DNA of 64,000 nt from Bacillota bacterium (GTDB lineage Bacteria; Bacillota; Clostridia; Christensenellales; CAG-138), in the NCBI GenBank assembly GCA_023395595.1, contig JAEWYO010000038.1, positions 1-64,000 on the forward strand, read 5' to 3'. Under the pieces are notes generated by a model. It ran no database searches and was not told the origin of the DNA. It saw only the letters and a list, made by a program, of their open reading frames with translations. Below are positions 51,334 to 59,560 of the stretch, one piece after another. The position numbers were made by a program, and so were the translations under genes. Each line of letters opens with the position of its first letter. The first letter of the stretch is position 1.

Positions 51334-52373
51334 GCTTCTACCTTTTTTGATTCTTCCTTTGGTTCTTCCTTTGGTTCTTCCTTTGATTCTTCGTTTGCTT
51401 CTTCTGCTACAACAGCTTGTGTGGTTTCGATGGTATCTGTCACCGGCTCTTCCTGCGGAAGCACGCCGTCATAGATCGCCAGATTAAACGCAGCAATCGC
51501 GACCTCCAGCATCTCCAATTCCGGCTCGCGCGTGGTCAAGTACTGCAGCCCAAGCCCCGGTGCGCGGATGATTCGCGCCCAGAGTGCATCGGACGCCGCA
51601 GCAAGCTTGAGCACCTCGTAGGCAAGCCCGGCAACCAGCGGCAGAAAGACGATGCGCGTGAGCACACGCAAAAACAGGTTTTCCGCATACGGCAGCATCG
51701 CAAAAAACAGGATGGAAACCGCCATCACGAGGAAGAGATAGTTGGTGCCGCAGCGCGCATGCAAACGGGAATACTTCTTCGCGTTTTCCGGCGTCAACGG
51801 CGCGTCGTGTTCATAGCACGCGATGGTCTTATGCTCCGCACCGTGATACATATATACGCGGCGGATATCCTTCATCATGGAGATCGCGGTGATGTAGCCA
51901 AGGAAAATAAACAGGCGCACAAAGCCTTCGACCAAGCTCTTCCAGATGCGAGGAGAACCCTCCTGCCAGTGGATCAGCTGCGTCACCAAGGACGGCAGCA
52001 GCACAAACAGCCCGATGGCCAACCCAGCCGCGAGGATTACCGCAACGATGATCGCAATGTCCATCACATCTTTGCCGGTCTTCTTTGCAATCCATTTTTC
52101 AAAACGGCTCGGTTCTTCCTCGATGGCTTCGCCATAGAGCTCCGCCGAGCGCGTCATCATCTTCATGCCCGTGGCAAGCGAATCGACAAACGCGACAACG
52201 CCGCGCACAACAGGCCACTTGAGAATCGGGTTCTTACTCTCTTGCTTTTTGGGTGTATATTCTGTTTCGATGCTGCCATCCGCCTTTCGAACAGCGAGCG
52301 CGATTCCGCCGCTCATCGTGCGCATCATCACGCCTTCCATGACGGCCTGGCCGCCAACCGAGCATCGTTTCAT
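51330..52373 (-). CDS. DUF1385 membrane protein
   Basis: Membrane protein of unknown function, conserved beside prmC-prfA in Clostridia. The 347-aa product begins CSVGGQAVMEGVMMR, the DUF1385 signature, and has four or so membrane helices (IAIIVAVILAAGLAIGLFVL, LVEGFVRLFIFLGYITAISM, NYLFLVMAVSILFFAML, and one near 250). The hydrophilic motif YMYHGAEHKTIACYEH with two His and a Cys suggests a metal or catalytic site. The last 20 residues are a repetitive KEEPKEEPKEESKK tail, encoded by a 12-bp tandem repeat at 51349-51396. Coupled to prmC by overlap. Confidence 0.85.
   Translation of the reverse strand: MKRCSVGGQAVMEGVMMRTMSGGIALAVRKADGSIETEYTPKKQESKNPILKWPVVRGVVAFVDSLATGMKMMTRSAELYGEAIEEEPSRFEKWIAKKTGKDVMDIAIIVAVILAAGLAIGLFVLLPSLVTQLIHWQEGSPRIWKSLVEGFVRLFIFLGYITAISMMKDIRRVYMYHGAEHKTIACYEHDAPLTPENAKKYSRLHARCGTNYLFLVMAVSILFFAMLPYAENLFLRVLTRIVFLPLVAGLAYEVLKLAAASDALWARIIRAPGLGLQYLTTREPELEMLEVAIAAFNLAIYDGVLPQEEPVTDTIETTQAVVAEEANEESKEEPKEEPKEESKKVEA
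51349..51396. repeat. 12-bp tandem repeat encoding the DUF1385 tail
   Basis: Four consecutive 12-base units, consensus GGTTCTTCCTTT on the plus strand, lie in frame at the 3' end of the DUF1385 gene and encode repeated Lys-Glu-Glu-Pro/Ser. Copy number could vary among strains. Confidence 0.9.
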
Positions 52374-52475
52374 GTGTTGTTTCCCCTTTTATGCTTTCAT
52401 ACGGGAACCAACCGATCAAAGTGCGATTGTGTCCTGCATGTTCGGATCATTTTATCATACACAGAATAGCCGGGC

Positions 52476-52510
52476 AAGAAAAAACCTCCCCCGTAAAGGG
52501 AAGGTTTTTA
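52476..52510 (-). terminator. Terminator after rpmE
   Basis: On the minus strand ACCTTCCC-TTTA-CGGGGGAGGT forms an 8-9-bp stem with one mismatch, followed by TTTTTTCTT, directly after the rpmE stop. Confidence 0.8.
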
Positions 52511-52516
52511 CGCTTC

Positions 52517-52714
52517 TTACAGACCGTAACGCTTTTTGAAACGGTCAACACGTCCGCCACTGTCGATAAGCTTTTGCTTACCAGTGAAAAACGGATGGCA
52601 CTTGCTGCAGATTTCGACAGACAGTTCCTCTTTCGTGGAACCAGTCTTGAAGGTCTCGCCGCAAGCACAGCGAACCAGAGATTCGCCATATTTCGGATGA
52701 ATATCCTTCTTCAT
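52517..52714 (-). CDS. rpmE: 50S ribosomal protein L31
   Basis: Zinc-containing L31 of 65 aa: MKKDIHPKYGESLVRCACGE at the start, zinc ligands in RCACG and ICSKCHPFFTGKQK. The presence of all four Cys marks the zinc-rich (C+) form rather than the zinc-starvation paralogue. It follows rho, as in Bacillus, and has its own terminator. Confidence 0.97.
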   Translation of the reverse strand: MKKDIHPKYGESLVRCACGETFKTGSTKEELSVEICSKCHPFFTGKQKLIDSGGRVDRFKKRYGL

Positions 52715-52829
52715 GATTGATCACTCCTTAAAAAACACTACCAAAAGTTAGTATAGCGATAGATCACGCAAAAATCAATAGTTTTCTGAATATTTTCGTG
52801 TTTATACCAAGATATTCCTATTGTTTTCT

Positions 52830-54689
52830 TTATTTTCCAAAGCGGCTCGTGGACATGGTCGTATAGCCATCTTTTTCATAGATGCCGACCCAGTCCTTGA
52901 GGCGCTGGAGAAACTCATCGTTGTTGTTGGTCTTCTCCAGCATACTGATGAGATGCTCCGTCACATCCGCCGTGTTGCCGCCCGCAAGCACTTTACGGAT
53001 GGTACGCACACCCTCCAGCTCCTCTGACGAGAGCAGCAGGTCTTCCCTGCGTGTGCCGGATTTGTAGATGTCGATGGCGGGGAAAATGCGGCGTTCGCTG
53101 AGCTTGCGATCCAGATGAATCTCCATGTTGCCTGTGCCCTTGAACTCTTCATAAACCATGTCGTCCATGCGGCTGCCCGTCTCGGTCAGCGCGGTTGCGA
53201 TCACGGTGAGGCTGCCGCCGTTTTCAATCTTTCGCGCGGCACCAAAGAAACGCTTGGGTTTGTGCAGCGCGCCCGGGTCCATACCACCGGAGAGCGTCCG
53301 TCCCGTCGGCGGAATCGTGAGGTTATACGCGCGGGCAAGCCTTGTCAGGCTGTCCATGAGGATCACGACATCTTTCCCCATCTCAACCAGTCGCATCGCG
53401 CGCTCCTGCACCATCTCCGCGACGCGGGTGTGGTGCTCCGGCAGCTCGTCAAACGTAGAATACAGCACTTCGCCTTTGATGGAACGCTGCATGTCCGTGA
53501 CTTCTTCCGGGCGCTCGTCGATGAGCAGCACGATCAGGTGCGCTTCCGGATAGTTCTTGGAGATGCCGTTTGCAATGCTTTTGAGCAACGTGGTTTTGCC
53601 CGCCTTTGGCTGGGAGACGATCATGGCGCGCTGGCCTTTACCGATTGGCGCGATCAGATCGATCAATCGGATCGCGAGGCTGTTTGTACCCGGCAATTCG
53701 AGCGTATAACGCTCATAGGGGAACACGGGTACAAGCTCTTCATACGGTTTGCGCTCTACGATGCTCTCGGGGGATTCGCCGTTGACTGCCGTGATGTACA
53801 GCAGAGCGAGAAAGCGCTCGCCTTCCTTGGAAGGGCGCGTCTTGCCGGTGACCATATCACCCGTGCGCAGACCGAAACGGCGAATCTGCGCGATGGACAC
53901 ATATACATCATGCTGACCGGAGAGATAGTTTTCGCTGCGGAGGAATCCATAACCATCCGGTAGCACTTCCAACACGCCCTCTGCGTCTCCGCAATCGCCC
54001 GTCTGGAGAATTTCAGGAACGGCGGGATTGCTGGTGCCATAGTCTTTATTGTAGTAGCCCTCAGGGTTGCGCGGGCGCATGTTTGCGCCTTCAAAGCCGG
54101 GCTGCTCCGTGCCATAACTCGCTGCGTTGAACCCCGGTTGAAAACCCTGCTGCGCAAAGTTGGGCTGCTGGTAACTATTCTGTTGCTGATAGGAGTTTTG
54201 CTGTTGATAGGAGTTTTGTTGATAATTGTTGCGTTGGTAGCCGTTTTGCTGGTAACCGCCCTGCTGATAATTGCTTTGCTGCTGATAGTTCTGCTGATAG
54301 CTGCCGGGCTGCGAGTATTGTCTTCTCTGGTACCCGCCCTGTTGCTGGCGGTTATCATAATACGGCTTGTTTTGCTGATAGGGGCGCGGCGTATAGCCCG
54401 CTCTGCGGTATTCGCCGTCCGCGCTCTGCTGCGGCATGCCGCCGGGGATTTCACCCGCGGGTTCGCCGAGTTCCGGCTGCGGGGCAGGAGCTGCCGCAAA
54501 GGGTTCCGCTTCTTCTTCCTGCGCATCTGCTTCGCCGGAAGGAGCAAAATCGGAGGGTATGACGCCTCCTCCCATAATGATCTCAACAAGCTCGTTTTTT
54601 CGATATTTGGTTAAGGATTTCACGCCCTGTAACTTTGCGATTTCGCGCAAGTCACCAAGGCTCTTGGCCTCCAACTGTTCCTTGTTCAA
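52830..54689 (-). CDS. rho: Transcription termination factor Rho with Q/N/Y-rich insertion
   Basis: Hexameric RNA helicase that ends transcription. Starts at a TTG (54689) with GGAG eight bases upstream; 619 aa, against 420-430 in most bacteria. Domain order: Rho_N/SAP-like (1-40), acidic Pro/Ala linker (50-90), a Gln/Asn/Tyr-rich tract (about 104-190, for example SYQQQNSYQQQNSYQQ), RNA-binding cold-shock-like domain (GVLEVLPDGYGFLRSENYL), and the ATPase with P-loop SQPKAGKTTLLKSIANG, VLLIDERPEEVTDM and SMDSLTRLARAYN-like DSLTRLARAYN. The insertion resembles the prion-forming domain of Clostridium botulinum Rho. A consensus promoter lies upstream. Confidence 0.97.
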   Translation of the reverse strand: MNKEQLEAKSLGDLREIAKLQGVKSLTKYRKNELVEIIMGGGVIPSDFAPSGEADAQEEEAEPFAAAPAPQPELGEPAGEIPGGMPQQSADGEYRRAGYTPRPYQQNKPYYDNRQQQGGYQRRQYSQPGSYQQNYQQQSNYQQGGYQQNGYQRNNYQQNSYQQQNSYQQQNSYQQPNFAQQGFQPGFNAASYGTEQPGFEGANMRPRNPEGYYNKDYGTSNPAVPEILQTGDCGDAEGVLEVLPDGYGFLRSENYLSGQHDVYVSIAQIRRFGLRTGDMVTGKTRPSKEGERFLALLYITAVNGESPESIVERKPYEELVPVFPYERYTLELPGTNSLAIRLIDLIAPIGKGQRAMIVSQPKAGKTTLLKSIANGISKNYPEAHLIVLLIDERPEEVTDMQRSIKGEVLYSTFDELPEHHTRVAEMVQERAMRLVEMGKDVVILMDSLTRLARAYNLTIPPTGRTLSGGMDPGALHKPKRFFGAARKIENGGSLTVIATALTETGSRMDDMVYEEFKGTGNMEIHLDRKLSERRIFPAIDIYKSGTRREDLLLSSEELEGVRTIRKVLAGGNTADVTEHLISMLEKTNNNDEFLQRLKDWVGIYEKDGYTTMSTSRFGK

Positions 54690-54772
54690 CTGTAAACTCC
54701 TCTCTACGGTAAGACCTTCTACCTGTTAACGAAATCAAGAAGCTGATTCGATGTGACCTCTTGGATGAAGAA

Positions 54773-54801
54773 ATCATATCGTCGGGTGGTGTTTTTGTCA
54801 A
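54773..54801 (-). promoter_or_regulatory. Promoter of rho
   Basis: On the minus strand a perfect TTGACA (54796-54801) and TATGAT (54773-54778) are spaced by 17 bases. The leader of about 75 bases could serve the autogenous control known for rho in other bacteria. Confidence 0.85.
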
Positions 54802-55044
54802 TACGCGCCACTCTTTTTTCACAACACATGCCGCTTTTAAGCCGTTTGCGATGATTTTTGCAATCGCTTCCTGTTTAATTCACAAAAACCTGTTACATTC
54901 TGTTACAAAACACACGTAACGAAAACCAAATCCTTGCGCACAATAGATATTGGAAAAGCGAACGATACTCCAGTTTACTTCATATTTGTTCGAATCAAAT
55001 TCGAATTGGATCAAGCGTTCATCAATCGCCATGGCACATAGGGT

Positions 55045-55077
55045 AACTTATTTGCAAACGAACACAGCAAATAAGTT
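55045..55077. repeat. 11-bp inverted repeat upstream of divIC
   Basis: AACTTATTTGC (55045-55055) and GCAAATAAGTT (55067-55077) are perfect inverted arms around an 11-base loop. No U-run follows on either strand, so it is a candidate operator or RNA structure rather than a terminator. Confidence 0.5.
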
Positions 55078-55177
55078 GTGATTATACCGAATACAGCCTG
55101 TCCTGTCAATCATCGTTATCCTGTAACCAAATTGAAAACCTATTGTGCCGTATCTTTTATTTTCGCCGGATTTGTGC

Positions 55178-55183
55178 TAAGAT
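55178..55183 (+). promoter_or_regulatory. -10 element abutting the divIC start codon
   Basis: TAAGAT (55178-55183), preceded by TGC as an extended -10, ends seven bases before the divIC ATG at 55191, so the transcript would begin at or next to the start codon. No Shine-Dalgarno is visible in front of the ATG. Confidence 0.45.
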
Positions 55184-55190
55184 ACACTCC

Positions 55191-55691
55191 ATGGCAAAGA
55201 GACCAACACAAAAAACAGAACGCAATGATTACACCGAACGGCTTGAGCGCATCCGAACCGGATTCCGCCTCCGCCCGCGTTATATCATTTTGTTCTTTAT
55301 ATTAACCTTCTTCGTACTCGGCGGCGTTTATCTCTCCCAGCAGACGAAGTTGAGCTCCATTGCGGAAGAAAAAGTCACGCTGCAAACAAGGCTCGACCAG
55401 AAAAAAGTTGAAGAAGAGCGTCTGGAGCGCATGTTGGAATATATGCGCACCACGGATTACATGATTCAGTACGCGCGTGAGAAACTCGGCTATGTGTTCG
55501 CGGACGACTGGAAATTTTATGACGATTCGACAAACGTAAAAGTCACACCCAAGCTCGCGGAAACGCCAACACCCGTTCCGGCACTGACCACTCCTTCCGT
55601 CACGCCTTCCCCGACGCCGACACCGATTCCGACCACTGCGCCCAATGATACGGGTACAGTCACCGTCACCATGGGGCCTGTTAAGCCATGA
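55191..55691 (+). CDS. Septum formation initiator family protein (DivIC/FtsB-like)
   Basis: Small bitopic division protein. The ATG at 55191 gives 166 aa: basic cytoplasmic N-terminus, one membrane helix (YIILFFILTFFVLGGVYL, about 33-50), an extracytoplasmic coiled coil (about 55-85), then RTTDYMIQYAREKLGYVFADD, the conserved DivIC/FtsB segment. The remainder is a Pro/Thr-rich tail (TPVPALTTPSVTPSPTPTPI), a trait shared with other secreted proteins in this window. The ppx gene overlaps by ATGA. A TTG at 55143 is an alternative start. Confidence 0.85.
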   Translation: MAKRPTQKTERNDYTERLERIRTGFRLRPRYIILFFILTFFVLGGVYLSQQTKLSSIAEEKVTLQTRLDQKKVEEERLERMLEYMRTTDYMIQYAREKLGYVFADDWKFYDDSTNVKVTPKLAETPTPVPALTTPSVTPSPTPTPIPTTAPNDTGTVTVTMGPVKP

Positions 55692-56617
55692 AGCTGCTCA
55701 TATTTGACATTGGAAGCAACTCTGTTCGCACCCTTCGCGTCACGCAGGAGGCAGCGCTACCCGCGCAGTTTTCCGGTAAACGCGTCTATACCACGCGCCT
55801 TGCGGAAGGGCTTGCCGAGACCGGCGCGCTTTCGCAGGCAAGAATGCTGCAATCCCTGCTCGTGATTCGTTCGCTGCACAGCGAACACACGGCGCAGGGT
55901 TTTTCTTCGTTTGCTTACGCAACCAGCGCGGTACGCGACGCAAGCAACGGCAGAGCATTCATTGACTCTGTCGAAGAGATCATCGGCGGCGGGCACGCGC
56001 GAATTCTTTCCGGCGACGAAGAAGCAGCCTTTGCGCAGCAGGGCGCAGACCCGGACGGCGGCAGAACCATCGTCGATATCGGCGGCGGCAGCACGCAGGT
56101 CGTCCGCCCCGGCTCGCGCGAGAGCTGGCCCATCGGCTGCGTCCGCGCAAAAGACCTCGCGCCATATGACGATCTTGCATCGATTACGGAGGCACTCTAC
56201 CCCATTCTCTCCGGCTTGTTTGGCCCACCGGAGCTGGACGCGCGGCCGGATCGTCCCGTGCTCTCCGGCGAAAAAACGCCCGCGCAGGATCAGCTCCTCG
56301 GCGTTGGCGGAACAATCACCACGCTTGCGCTGCTTTGTGAAGGCAAAGACACGTTCATGCCCTGGCAGGGCGAGAAGCGAATTGAACTCTTTGCGCTGCG
56401 CGCCGTGCTCAACGTCCTCGACGGCATGGGTGATAGCGAGCGTGCAAATGTTCCTCTGCTCAAAGACCGGCACGATGTGATTCTCCACGGTGGCGTGATC
56501 CTGCAATATCTGCTGGAACGGCTGCACAGCCCGCGCATTGCGGCAACCCTCTCGGACGGGCTGGACGGATATGCGTTGCATCTGCTCAAAACTCTGCCGC
56601 AGGATCTATCATTCTAG
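55688..56617 (+). CDS. Ppx/GppA-family phosphatase
   Basis: Exopolyphosphatase or (p)ppGpp 5'-phosphohydrolase family, 309 aa with the ASKHA fold. The phosphate motifs are LLIFDIGSNSVRTLRV at the start, TSAVRDASNG, SGDEEAAFA, and the second phosphate loop IVDIGGGSTQVV, followed by GVGGTITTLA. It lacks the C-terminal HD-like domain of long Ppx proteins. Translationally coupled to divIC. Polyphosphate or alarmone substrate is not resolved by sequence. Confidence 0.9.
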   Translation: MKLLIFDIGSNSVRTLRVTQEAALPAQFSGKRVYTTRLAEGLAETGALSQARMLQSLLVIRSLHSEHTAQGFSSFAYATSAVRDASNGRAFIDSVEEIIGGGHARILSGDEEAAFAQQGADPDGGRTIVDIGGGSTQVVRPGSRESWPIGCVRAKDLAPYDDLASITEALYPILSGLFGPPELDARPDRPVLSGEKTPAQDQLLGVGGTITTLALLCEGKDTFMPWQGEKRIELFALRAVLNVLDGMGDSERANVPLLKDRHDVILHGGVILQYLLERLHSPRIAATLSDGLDGYALHLLKTLPQDLSF

Positions 56618-56657
56618 AAAACCAGTAACTTTCAAACATCAAAGAAGCTATACATGC

Positions 56658-56690
56658 AAAAACGGCGCTCGATCAGGAGCGCCGTTTGTG
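56658..56690. terminator. Bidirectional terminator between ppx and htrA
   Basis: CGGCGCTC ... GAGCGCCG is an 8-bp perfect stem with a 6-base loop; A-rich and T-rich flanks extend it to AACGGCGCTC/GAGCGCCGTT. TTTGTGTGTTTT follows on the plus strand and TTTTTGC on the minus strand. It lies between convergent stops. Confidence 0.85.
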
Positions 56691-56706
56691 TGTTTTGGCG
56701 TTTGGT

Positions 56707-58077
56707 TTACGGTTTGGGTGTTGGGGTCGCTTCCGGCAGCGGTGTCGGAGAAACACCCACCACATCGTCAAAGTTCATGTCGGTCTTGTTCGCCAACACG
56801 ATGGTCAAATCCATATATTCTCCATCGCGATAGATTTTGATTTTGAGTTCGTCGCCGACCATCTGGCTGAGCACGATACCGACCAGCTGCTGATGCGAGG
56901 TGATCGTCGTTCCGTTTGCCTCGACGATGATATCCCCCGCGCGCACACCCGCGAGATCCGCCGGCCTGTCCTTGACCACGCTCTCCACCCTTGCGCCAAC
57001 GGGAACGCCGAGCTCTTCGGCAAGCGCTTTGTCGATGGAACTGACGGTGACGCCGATCCCCGGGCGCTCGATGTAGCCCTTGGTGATGAGCACTCCCATG
57101 ATTTTCTTGACTTGATTGATCGGGAGTGCAAAGCCGATGCCTTCCGCGCTGACCGCGTTGCCAACATCGTCATACCCGGCGGTGATCGTTTTGGCGCTGT
57201 TGATGCCGATCACTTCGCCGTTGAGGTTGATCAACGGTCCTCCGCTGTTGCCGAAGTTGATCGCAGCATCCGTCTGTAAATAGCTGTTGGTATAGTTGTC
57301 GATCGTCACTTCGCGCTTGGTCGCGCTGACGATGCCAAACGTTATGGTATTTGCCAATTCGTCCGAAGAGAGCGGGTTGCCGATGGCGAGCACATATTCG
57401 CCGACACGAACACTGTCCGAATCGCCGAGTTTCAGCGGCTGCAGCTGCGCGCTTTCAACCTTGAGCACGGCAATGTCGGTCTCTGTATCGGAGCCAATCA
57501 GCGTTGCCGCGCGCTCCTCCTCTTCGCCAAACACCTTGACGGTGACTTTGTGCGCGCCTTCTACCACATGTGCATTGGTCAGGATATACCCTTCGCTGGA
57601 GACGACAAATCCGGTGCCGCTGCCATAGAGCGTGTCAACGGTCTTGCCCTTTTCATTCTTGACCTCAACATAGTTGAGCACCCCGACTACGCCGGGAGAA
57701 ACCGCGTCGTAAATATCCGGGATGGGGTTGTCCGCAAGTCCCGGCAGAGCGGGAGCAACCCCGTCCAAATTCGGCATCAGCCGGTCTTGATCCGGCACAA
57801 ACGGCGTCGCTGTCGGCTGCGGGGTTGCGGTCGCTTCCGCGCTCTCAGCGGGTGGTAGGATGGCATCCTCACCTGCCTGCGGCGTTGGCGTGATATTCAC
57901 AATCGAATAGTCCGGCATGGTACCGCCGAGAAGCGTCGGCCAAACAAGACCGATGATGAGCAGCGCCAGCAACACGATGACAATCGTAACCACGATTCCG
58001 GCAAACAGGTTGCCGCCTCTGTCTTCGTTCTCTCGTTGGTGTTTCGGGTCCGAGGTGTAGTATCCGTTATGTTCCAT
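56707..58077 (-). CDS. HtrA/DegP-like S1C serine protease, membrane-anchored
   Basis: Envelope quality-control protease. The 456-aa protein has one N-terminal membrane helix (about 25-45), a Pro/Thr spacer (60-95), a trypsin domain with the triad His170 (ILTNAHVVEG), Asp201 (DIAVLKVES), Ser278 (INFGNSGGPL), and one PDZ domain (GVRAGDIIVEANGTTITSHQ). A second Pro/Thr tail ends the protein. It starts 11 bases inside the end of the sensor kinase gene behind CGGAGG, so it belongs to the same operon, suggesting the kinase responds to envelope stress. Confidence 0.94.
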   Translation of the reverse strand: MEHNGYYTSDPKHQRENEDRGGNLFAGIVVTIVIVLLALLIIGLVWPTLLGGTMPDYSIVNITPTPQAGEDAILPPAESAEATATPQPTATPFVPDQDRLMPNLDGVAPALPGLADNPIPDIYDAVSPGVVGVLNYVEVKNEKGKTVDTLYGSGTGFVVSSEGYILTNAHVVEGAHKVTVKVFGEEEERAATLIGSDTETDIAVLKVESAQLQPLKLGDSDSVRVGEYVLAIGNPLSSDELANTITFGIVSATKREVTIDNYTNSYLQTDAAINFGNSGGPLINLNGEVIGINSAKTITAGYDDVGNAVSAEGIGFALPINQVKKIMGVLITKGYIERPGIGVTVSSIDKALAEELGVPVGARVESVVKDRPADLAGVRAGDIIVEANGTTITSHQQLVGIVLSQMVGDELKIKIYRDGEYMDLTIVLANKTDMNFDDVVGVSPTPLPEATPTPKP

Positions 58078-59551
58078 ATTTTTTTCCTCCGTCTGTCGTG
58101 GAGCGTTTCGGAACCGGCGCGCGCTTGAGCGTAAACGTAAACGTGCTGCCCTTTCCTTTTGCGCTCTTGAGCGTTATGGTCTGGTTGTGTTGGTCGATGA
58201 TGCGCTTCACGATGGAAAGGCCGAGGCCCGTTCCGCTTTGTTTGCTCGGTGTGTGCGCTTTCTCTACTTTATAGAAGCGGTCAAATACATGCGGAATATC
58301 CTCTTCCGGAATGCCCTGGCCGGAGTCTTGAATGCTGACATAGATCTCGCGCCGCATGGCATAGGTTGCGATTCGGAGCTTTGTGTTGTCCGGCGAATAC
58401 TTGATCGCGTTGTCAATGATGTTGCGCAGCACCTGCGAAATCTGCGCGCTGTCCGCCTCAACATAATATTGCTCCTGCGCGAACTTGACATCGATTTCCA
58501 TCTGGTGCTCATAAATGCGCGCCTCGAAAGTGATCAAGGTTCTGCGGATGAGCTCGTTGATGTCAAAGATTTCAAGTTTGAGCGCCGTCTTCCCGCTCTC
58601 AATGCGCGCAAGGTCGAGCAGGTCATTGACCATGCCGGCCATACGCCGCGTTTCGGAAAGCACAATGCCGATGTATTTCTCGTGCTCCTCCGGGCCGATC
58701 GTTCCGTCCTGCATGGCTTCGAGAAAGCCTTTCATGCTCGTCAGCGGGCTGCGCAGTTCATGGCTGACATTGGCAACGAAACTTCTGCGCGTGGCTTCGA
58801 GGTCCTTGAGCTGATCCGCCATGTTGTTGAAACTCACGGCGAGCTGGGTTGCCTCTTCCACGCTGCTGATCGGGATGCGGACGTTGTAGTCACCCTTGGC
58901 GTATTTTTGCACGATTTCGTTGATCTCCATAAACGGTTTCGTCAGCCGCGCGGTTGTATAGTAGACCGCAATGACCGAGAGCAGAACCGCAATGAGCGAC
59001 ACCAGCATTACCTCGGCATACGCCATGCCGACCGCGCCGCGCGCATCGGTAATGTCTATTGAGAATCGTACCACATGGGTTGCCACGCCGTCTGTGATCA
59101 CAGGCTTGGTACCCGCAAGCATGTAAAAATTGCCCTTAACTTGCGTAAAACGCACGCTGCTCGCGTCCAAATCAGAGACAGCGTTCAGCATGCGTGATAT
59201 CTCTTCCTCCGAATAGTGCACGTTCATCACGTCGTCCCACTTTGAGCCGGAGGCATATTGCGCCATGGCGCCGTCAACGGAGATGATCTGAATCAACCCG
59301 TCATAGTGCCGTGCGATTGTATTGAGCTCCTGAATCGATGCGCTTTCGCCAGCGATCGGGCTCTTTGTGTTAAAGTACAGCTCGGTAACAATGCTGATTT
59401 CGTTTGCGATATTCTGCTTTTCCTGCCGCATGACAAAGCCGGACATCAACGCCCCGACGATTAGGCCGGAGAGGAGCAAAAGCCCGAGCGTGAGGCCCAT
59501 ATAGGTTGCCAGCATTCGGGAAAAAAGCGTTCTGAGAAAGTCTTTGCGCAT
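58067..59551 (-). CDS. Sensor histidine kinase with HAMP domain
   Basis: Membrane-bound sensor, 494 aa. Two helices (about 13-38 and 178-198) enclose an extracytoplasmic sensing domain of 140 residues. HAMP follows (200-250), then the phosphoacceptor VSHELRSPLTS with His264, N box RNIIDNAIKYSP, G1 DSGQGIPEEDI and G2 GTGLGLSIVK. Organisation resembles PhoR/WalK-type kinases without a PAS domain. It starts nine bases after the response regulator stop and is followed by htrA. Confidence 0.95.
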   Translation of the reverse strand: MRKDFLRTLFSRMLATYMGLTLGLLLLSGLIVGALMSGFVMRQEKQNIANEISIVTELYFNTKSPIAGESASIQELNTIARHYDGLIQIISVDGAMAQYASGSKWDDVMNVHYSEEEISRMLNAVSDLDASSVRFTQVKGNFYMLAGTKPVITDGVATHVVRFSIDITDARGAVGMAYAEVMLVSLIAVLLSVIAVYYTTARLTKPFMEINEIVQKYAKGDYNVRIPISSVEEATQLAVSFNNMADQLKDLEATRRSFVANVSHELRSPLTSMKGFLEAMQDGTIGPEEHEKYIGIVLSETRRMAGMVNDLLDLARIESGKTALKLEIFDINELIRRTLITFEARIYEHQMEIDVKFAQEQYYVEADSAQISQVLRNIIDNAIKYSPDNTKLRIATYAMRREIYVSIQDSGQGIPEEDIPHVFDRFYKVEKAHTPSKQSGTGLGLSIVKRIIDQHNQTITLKSAKGKGSTFTFTLKRAPVPKRSTTDGGKKYGT

Positions 59552-59560
59552 CGTACCGCA

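Larger units (their letters stand above)
54690..55190. other. 501-bp divergent intergenic region between rho and divIC
   Basis: No ORF or RNA gene is convincing. It contains the rho promoter (54773-54801) and leader, two inverted repeats (TTCGAAT-CAA-ATTCGAA at 54989-55005 and AACTTATTTGC ... GCAAATAAGTT at 55045-55077) without U-runs, and an extended -10 immediately before divIC. The centre is AT-rich. Confidence 0.55.

Noticed and set aside
54138..54614. 158-codon plus-strand ORF with Leu/Val-rich 'membrane' sequence
   Set aside because: Artefact of reading the Gln/Tyr-rich rho codons on the opposite strand.
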